Assembly (NCBI GenBank): GCA_037383845.1
Contig: JARRON010000048.1
Location: 1 to 33,763, forward strand
Direction of reading: 5' to 3'
DNA: 33,763 nt
Source: JARRON01 sp037383845
Lineage (GTDB): Bacteria > Pseudomonadota > Gammaproteobacteria > Steroidobacterales > XN24
Positions 30,237-33,763 of this stretch are shown in pieces (position 1 is the stretch's first letter; each line of letters opens with the position of its first letter). The notes beneath the pieces are model-generated. The model searched no databases. It was not told the DNA's origin and worked only from the letters and a program-made list of their open reading frames with translations. The position numbers and the translations under genes were made by a program.

Positions 30237-30800
30237 ATGAAGACGCAACTGGCAGTTACCTTCCGTTCGGTCGCGATGGCGTTGCTGGTCCTTTCCGTGG
30301 CCTGGGCGGGTCCGGCGGCGGCCAAGTCCGCAGCGGAAATCGATGCCGGCGTGGACCAGGCGCTGGTCGAGTTCAAGGAGAAAGTGAAGACCGCGCCGGC
30401 GCTGCTGGACAGGGCCGCTGGCGTGCTGGTCTTCCCCAGCGTCATCAAGGCCGGGATCGGCGTCGGCGGTGAATACGGCGAGGGCGCGCTTCGGATCGGT
30501 GGGAAGACCGTCGACTACTACAGCACCGCAGGAGCGTCTTTTGGTTTCCAGTTCGGCGCGCAGGCCAAGACCGTGATCCTGGTGTTCCTGGAACAGGACG
30601 CGCTCGACAAGTTCAGGAACTCTGCGGGCTGGGAGGTCGGCGTTGACGGCTCCGTTGCGCTCGTGGAGGTTGGCGCCGGCGGATCGCTGGATACGACCAA
30701 GCTGCAGCAGCCCATCGTCGGATTCGTCATCGGCCAGAAGGGACTGATGTACAACCTCACCCTGGAAGGCACGAAGATGACGAAGCTCGTCCGCGACTGA
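30237..30800 (+). CDS. exported SYLF/YSC84 domain lipid-binding protein
   Basis: A 187-residue protein with a signal peptide (MKTQLAVTFRSVAMALLVLSVAWAGPAAA) and a SYLF (YSC84) domain: DRAAGVLVFPSVIKAGIGVGGEYGEGAL, then YYSTAGASFGFQFGAQAKTVILVFL and a C-terminal PIVGFVIGQKGLMYNLTLEGTKMTKL. SYLF proteins bind phosphoinositides in eukaryotes; bacterial members are periplasmic or lipid-associated and mostly uncharacterised. The ATG at 30237 has GGGAGA seven bases upstream. It stands alone: a 434-bp gap follows. Confidence 0.88.
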   Translation: MKTQLAVTFRSVAMALLVLSVAWAGPAAAKSAAEIDAGVDQALVEFKEKVKTAPALLDRAAGVLVFPSVIKAGIGVGGEYGEGALRIGGKTVDYYSTAGASFGFQFGAQAKTVILVFLEQDALDKFRNSAGWEVGVDGSVALVEVGAGGSLDTTKLQQPIVGFVIGQKGLMYNLTLEGTKMTKLVRD

Positions 30801-31234
30801 GCAGGTCGCGGGGCGCAATTTCCGGGGCGGGCACCGATCCTGTCCCATGGCGCGAGCAGGTTCTCGGCTGTCGCCGTCCCGGCCTTCCGGCTTCCCGCGT
30901 CAGGCATCTGGGTGGCTGCGGGCGTGGAGGCCGGGCTTAAGACGTTGGTGCAGCGCGCCTGAGACAGGCCTCCCGTGAACGCCGTTTGAGCCGGACGGGC
31001 TGTCGGACTCAGGATTTGCGCCGCCCCGGGGCGGGGATGCAGCGCCCCGTCCGGGGGCGGGGCTGTTGCCCGGAATGGCCGGATCCCGTTCCGCCGCAAC
31101 TCGGCCGGACGCTTCGCCCGGCGCCGGTGTGCCCGCCACGCCACTGGCCAGCGGCTGTGTCTCGGCAATCGTTCGACAATCCTCCGGCGTTTGGTGATTA
31201 TCGGGGCCCCCAGCGGTTGTCCGCCCTTTAGAAA
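30801..31234. other. 434-bp intergenic stretch without a supported gene
   Basis: I see no convincing coding sequence here. The region holds short G+C-rich repeats of the form CCGGGGCGGGG (around 31021-31065), which could form alternative stems, and a candidate promoter at its right end for the PD40 gene. No intrinsic terminator for the SYLF gene is evident. Confidence 0.6.
31173..31201 (+). promoter_or_regulatory. candidate sigma-70 promoter for the PD40 gene
   Basis: TCGACA (31173-31178, 5 of 6) is separated by 17 bp from GATTAT (31196-31201, 4 of 6). Transcription would begin near 31208, about 27 bp before the ATG at 31235. Spacing is ideal, the -10 match is moderate. Confidence 0.4.
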
Positions 31235-33250
31235 ATGCGCCTGATCCACGAACTGAAGCGGCGCCATGTCTTTCGCGTGGCTGCCGGCTACGTCGCCCTG
31301 AGCTGGCTGGCCATCCAGATTGCCGAAACCGTGCTACCGGCCTTCGGGCTTGCGGACTATGTTCGCGTGGTGGTGCTGGTGGCCGCCGTCGGCTTCATCC
31401 CGGTGCTGGCGCTGGCATGGGTCTTCGAACTGACGCCGGAGGGCTTCAAGCTCGATCGGGAGGTGGACCGGGACTCCGAGGCGGTGCGCCGGCTCGACAA
31501 GCGCCTGGACAGGGTGGCGATCGTGTTCCTGGCCCTGGCGGTGGGCTACTTCGCCTTCGACAAGTTCGTGCTCGATCCCGCCCGGGACAAGGCGTTCCGG
31601 GAGGCCCTGCTCGGCGAGACCGCCAGGCGGAATGCCGCCGCGTCTCACCTGGGGGATGCGGTGCTCGTGACCGATTTCCCGGGTTCCCATACCGAGCCGA
31701 CCCTGTCGCCGGACGGCGGCCGGATGGCGTTCGTCAGTCCCGACGGAAATGACGTCAGGCAGATCTGGGTCATGAGCCTGCCGGACGGGGAGCCCGTTCA
31801 GATCACCCGGGGAGAGCAGCCTGCCAGCTCGCCCAGCTGGTCGCCCGTCGACGACAACATTCTTTTCCAGCGGGCAGCGGACGGCGCAGGGCAGGGCATA
31901 TGGGTCGTGGACGCCCTGGGCACCAGGACACCGCGGCTGCTCGTGGCCCGCGGTGAGTCGCCGCGTTTCGCGCCGGACGGCCGCGCCTTCGTTTACGTCC
32001 CGGCCCCGAGGCAAATCGCCATCGGTTACCTGGACGGCACCGAGCCCCGGCCCCTGGAAGGCATCCCTCAGACGCCCGGATTCGCGGCGCCCATGCCGGC
32101 GATGAACGCCAGCGGCGATATCGTTTTCGTCCTGGCCGACGAGAGTCCCATCGGCGACCTCTGGGTGTACCAGGCCGCGTCGGGCGAGTTCCGCCAGCTC
32201 ACCCGCTCCGGGAACGAATGGCCCGGCGTGGGGGCGGAGTCTCCGATCTGGCTGCCGGACGGCCGCACCGTGATCTACGCGGCGCCGGACGGCGAGTTCA
32301 CCAACTATCACCTGTGGCAGATCGACACGGCGGCAGGCGATCCCGTGACCCTCACGGCCGGCTCCGGGGGCTACAGTGATCCGGCGGTTTCCGGTGACGG
32401 CTCGCGCCTCGCCTACGCCTATGCGCGCGCGCTCTGGCGCCTCGTCGCCACCGACCCGGCCGGGGGCGAGGACCGGACTATTTTCCAGTCCCGTAGCCCC
32501 TTTGCGCTGCCGATGGTCTCACCGGACGGCACAACCGTGGCCTATTTCGGCGAGGACGGCGTGTTCACGGTGCCCGTGGCCGGCGGCAAGGCCGAGCAGC
32601 GGACCTTCGGGCCCACCGCGGAAGCGACGCTTCCCACCTGGTCCCGCAGCGACGGAAGCCTCTGGTACTACAAGGGCCGCACCCTCCATCGGCTGGACCC
32701 GAAAACGGGTTTGAGCGAGGAGGTCCTGGACGATTTTCACTGGTCGAAACAGAACTGGCTGGCCGTCCACGGCGACCGGCTCGCCTACAACGTGAAGGGT
32801 GCGCGCCGCACCGAGATTCGGGACCTGGCTTCGGGCGCGAAGCGGTCCCTGCAGGAACACATCCTGCCCGCTGACTGGTCCCGCGACGGCGGCCGCCTGC
32901 TCGGCCGCGGGACCGGGGGCACGGGCATCATGGTCTGCGCCGGCCCGGAGTTGCGGTGCCAGCCCATCAGGGACGACAGCGGCGCGCCGGTGCAGGGCGC
33001 CATCCCGCGATGGTCCATGGACGAGTCCCGGGTGTTCTTCCGGGATGCCAGCCGTTCCAAGCCCGGCTACGCCGAGATCTGGAGCGTTCCGGCGCAGGGG
33101 GGCGAGCCCCGGCTCGAAGCCGAGATAGGCCCCTTCGAGCCCTCGGGCATGCTGTTCGGCGTCGCGGAAGGGGACGTTATCGTCTGGAACGAATTCGACG
33201 TCGGCGGAATCTCGGAGATCTGGATGACGGAGGCGCCGGGCGGGCCGTAA
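31235..33250 (+). CDS. membrane-anchored PD40 (WD40-like) beta-propeller protein
   Basis: A 671-residue protein in two parts. Residues 1-112 are an N-terminal module (LKRRHVFRVAAGYVALSWLAIQIAETVLPAFGL, then a second membrane segment, AWVFELTPEGFKLDREVDRD, and a third membrane segment at about 93-110). The same module occurs at the N-terminus of TPR-repeat and adenylate cyclase-like proteins in several Gammaproteobacteria. Residues from about 145 to the end are TolB-like PD40 blades with repeated LSPDGGRMAFVS, FAPDGRAFVYV, WLPDGRTVIYAA, VSPDGTTVAYF motifs. No protease, kinase or DNA-binding domain is visible. Function is unknown; a periplasmic propeller acting as a binding platform is a reasonable inference. 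Confidence 0.85.
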   Translation: MRLIHELKRRHVFRVAAGYVALSWLAIQIAETVLPAFGLADYVRVVVLVAAVGFIPVLALAWVFELTPEGFKLDREVDRDSEAVRRLDKRLDRVAIVFLALAVGYFAFDKFVLDPARDKAFREALLGETARRNAAASHLGDAVLVTDFPGSHTEPTLSPDGGRMAFVSPDGNDVRQIWVMSLPDGEPVQITRGEQPASSPSWSPVDDNILFQRAADGAGQGIWVVDALGTRTPRLLVARGESPRFAPDGRAFVYVPAPRQIAIGYLDGTEPRPLEGIPQTPGFAAPMPAMNASGDIVFVLADESPIGDLWVYQAASGEFRQLTRSGNEWPGVGAESPIWLPDGRTVIYAAPDGEFTNYHLWQIDTAAGDPVTLTAGSGGYSDPAVSGDGSRLAYAYARALWRLVATDPAGGEDRTIFQSRSPFALPMVSPDGTTVAYFGEDGVFTVPVAGGKAEQRTFGPTAEATLPTWSRSDGSLWYYKGRTLHRLDPKTGLSEEVLDDFHWSKQNWLAVHGDRLAYNVKGARRTEIRDLASGAKRSLQEHILPADWSRDGGRLLGRGTGGTGIMVCAGPELRCQPIRDDSGAPVQGAIPRWSMDESRVFFRDASRSKPGYAEIWSVPAQGGEPRLEAEIGPFEPSGMLFGVAEGDVIVWNEFDVGGISEIWMTEAPGGP

Positions 33251-33268
33251 GCGAATCCGGGAGCAGAT

Positions 33269-33297
33269 TTGACATAAGGTGCGCCCTGCACTGGAAT
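33269..33297 (+). promoter_or_regulatory. sigma-70 promoter for the terminal Ig-domain gene
   Basis: A perfect TTGACA (33269-33274) is followed after exactly 17 bp by TGGAAT (33292-33297, 4 of 6). It lies just after the PD40 stop. Transcription from about 33304 would give a leader of about 235 bases before the ATG at 33540. Confidence 0.5.
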
Positions 33298-33302
33298 AGG
33301 GG

Positions 33303-33401
33303 CTTGCTGAGCCACCGCGGCGGACGAAAGATTCTGACCGCCGGAGACGGGAGCAGCTGGGGGTCTGACTCGGGCGCTTTCCGCGCCGTTTCACAAGCAA
33401 G
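33303..33401 (+). promoter_or_regulatory. potentially structured leader with nested inverted repeats
   Basis: CTTGCT (33303-33308) can pair with AGCAAG (33396-33401). Inside this closing stem lie CGGCGG (33318-33323) with CCGCCG (33338-33343), 14-base loop, and GGCGC (33373-33377) with GCGCC (33383-33387), 5-base loop. Together they would form a three-way junction in the leader of the next gene. I cannot match it to a known riboswitch class; stems of 5-6 bp in G+C-rich DNA may be chance. Confidence 0.3.
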
Positions 33402-33492
33402 GTCGCCACAGCCCCACAGGGGATCCACCCTGCATCATTCGCGACGGTTCGGCAGCGGACTGATCTGAGGCGCGCTTCAAATCTCATTTTCC

Positions 33493-33508
33493 CCGGACTC
33501 GAGTCCGG
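33493..33508. repeat. 16-bp perfect palindrome upstream of the terminal gene
   Basis: CCGGACTC followed directly by GAGTCCGG, a perfect dyad with no spacer, ending 31 bp before the ATG at 33540. It could be an operator or, in RNA, a 6-bp stem with a TCGA loop near the ribosome site. A T-run precedes it but none follows, so it is not a terminator on the plus strand. Confidence 0.5.
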
Positions 33509-33539
33509 CGCGTCCAGCGGCGCAGGGGGAGCAGTGAAG

Positions 33540-33763
33540 ATGCTGAAATTTGCCGGTTCGGTGCTTCTGGCCGTTAGCGCGGTCTCCATCTCCGGAGGCG
33601 TGCAGGACGCGGAAGCCTCCGGGGTGGCGGCAACGGCGAACACGCCGCCGAGTATCGCCGGCGCGCCGCCGCGGCGGGTCACGGCGGGCTCGAGGTATTC
33701 GTTCCTCCCGAGGGCCTCGGACGCCGACGGCGACCGGCTGCGGTTCGCCATCGTGAACAAGCC
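33540..33763 (+). CDS. exported protein with Ig-like (cadherin-like) repeat, N-terminal part (partial)
   Basis: The gene runs off the window after 74 complete codons. From ATG 33540 (GGGGGAG ribosome site eight bases upstream; a GTG at 33534 would be too close to it) the protein starts with a signal peptide (MLKFAGSVLLAVSAVSISGG). It is followed by a proline-rich linker and the opening of a putative Ig domain, PPSIAGAPPRRVTAGSRYSFLPRASDADGDRLRFAIVNKP, which matches the repeat found in large secreted or surface proteins of marine Proteobacteria. The DADGD segment is the usual calcium-type loop. The rest of the protein and its function are outside the window. Confidence 0.8.
   Translation, partial: MLKFAGSVLLAVSAVSISGGVQDAEASGVAATANTPPSIAGAPPRRVTAGSRYSFLPRASDADGDRLRFAIVNK

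Noticed and set aside
30900..31139. Small minus-strand open frame of 79 codons in the 434-bp gap
   Set aside because: Proline/glycine-rich low-complexity translation, no ribosome site and no recognised domain.
33303..33420. Known riboswitch (cyclic di-GMP, TPP or cobalamin) before the terminal gene
   Set aside because: I compared the conserved cores I know for these classes and found no match, so only a generic structured-leader call is made.

Overview
The window reads as chromosome of a GC-rich Gammaproteobacterium. By eye G+C is about two thirds to 70 percent. Gene order and families (purM-purN-DUF2066-CDP-alcohol transferase-hda, ilvC-pssA, UDG-rimI, pepA-holC-valS divergent from lptF-lptG, MoxR-DUF58-TgpA) resemble Pseudomonas, Xanthomonadales and Chromatiales-type genomes. 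No species can be named. I see no tRNA or rRNA gene, prophage, insertion sequence or CRISPR array.

Layout. 1-4.5 kb: the tail of dcd, the purM-purN pair on the minus strand, and a plus-strand trio (DUF2066 protein, CDP-alcohol phosphatidyltransferase, hda). 4.2-8.5 kb: DUF2069-wrbA-arsC, a small DUF4398 lipoprotein, acylphosphatase, and a proS-lytic transglycosylase pair. 8.6-13.2 kb: a divergent ilvC homologue, pssA, a family 4 uracil-DNA glycosylase, rimI, and a broken prfC. 13.3-21.3 kb: a UMF1-type MFS protein facing tgpA-DUF58-moxR-valS. 21.3-25.9 kb: a small unknown protein, holC and pepA, divergent from lptF-lptG. 25.9-30.0 kb: an accessory minus-strand operon of four coupled genes (NAD(P)-binding oxidoreductase, secreted helical protein, M14 carboxypeptidase with a GlyGly-CTERM-like tail but an interrupted reading frame, RDD membrane protein). 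30.2-33.8 kb: a SYLF/YSC84 protein, a membrane-anchored PD40 beta-propeller protein, and the start of an exported Ig-like protein behind a leader with several inverted repeats.

The DNA is very compact. About eleven gene pairs overlap as ATGA, GTGA or TGATG, implying translational coupling. Two convergent pairs share a single CTAG as both stop codons. Recurrent -10-like boxes without -35 boxes precede purM, proS, prfC, the MFS gene, valS and lptF.

Most of the content is conserved housekeeping: purine synthesis, phospholipid headgroup synthesis, replication control, translation and LPS export. The items most worth a second look are the IlvC homologue in which two conserved active-site residues are replaced (K130 to L, E226 to S), the two genes that each appear to lack a short internal segment (prfC and the M14 peptidase), the four-gene M14/RDD operon, and the leader in front of the terminal Ig-domain gene.
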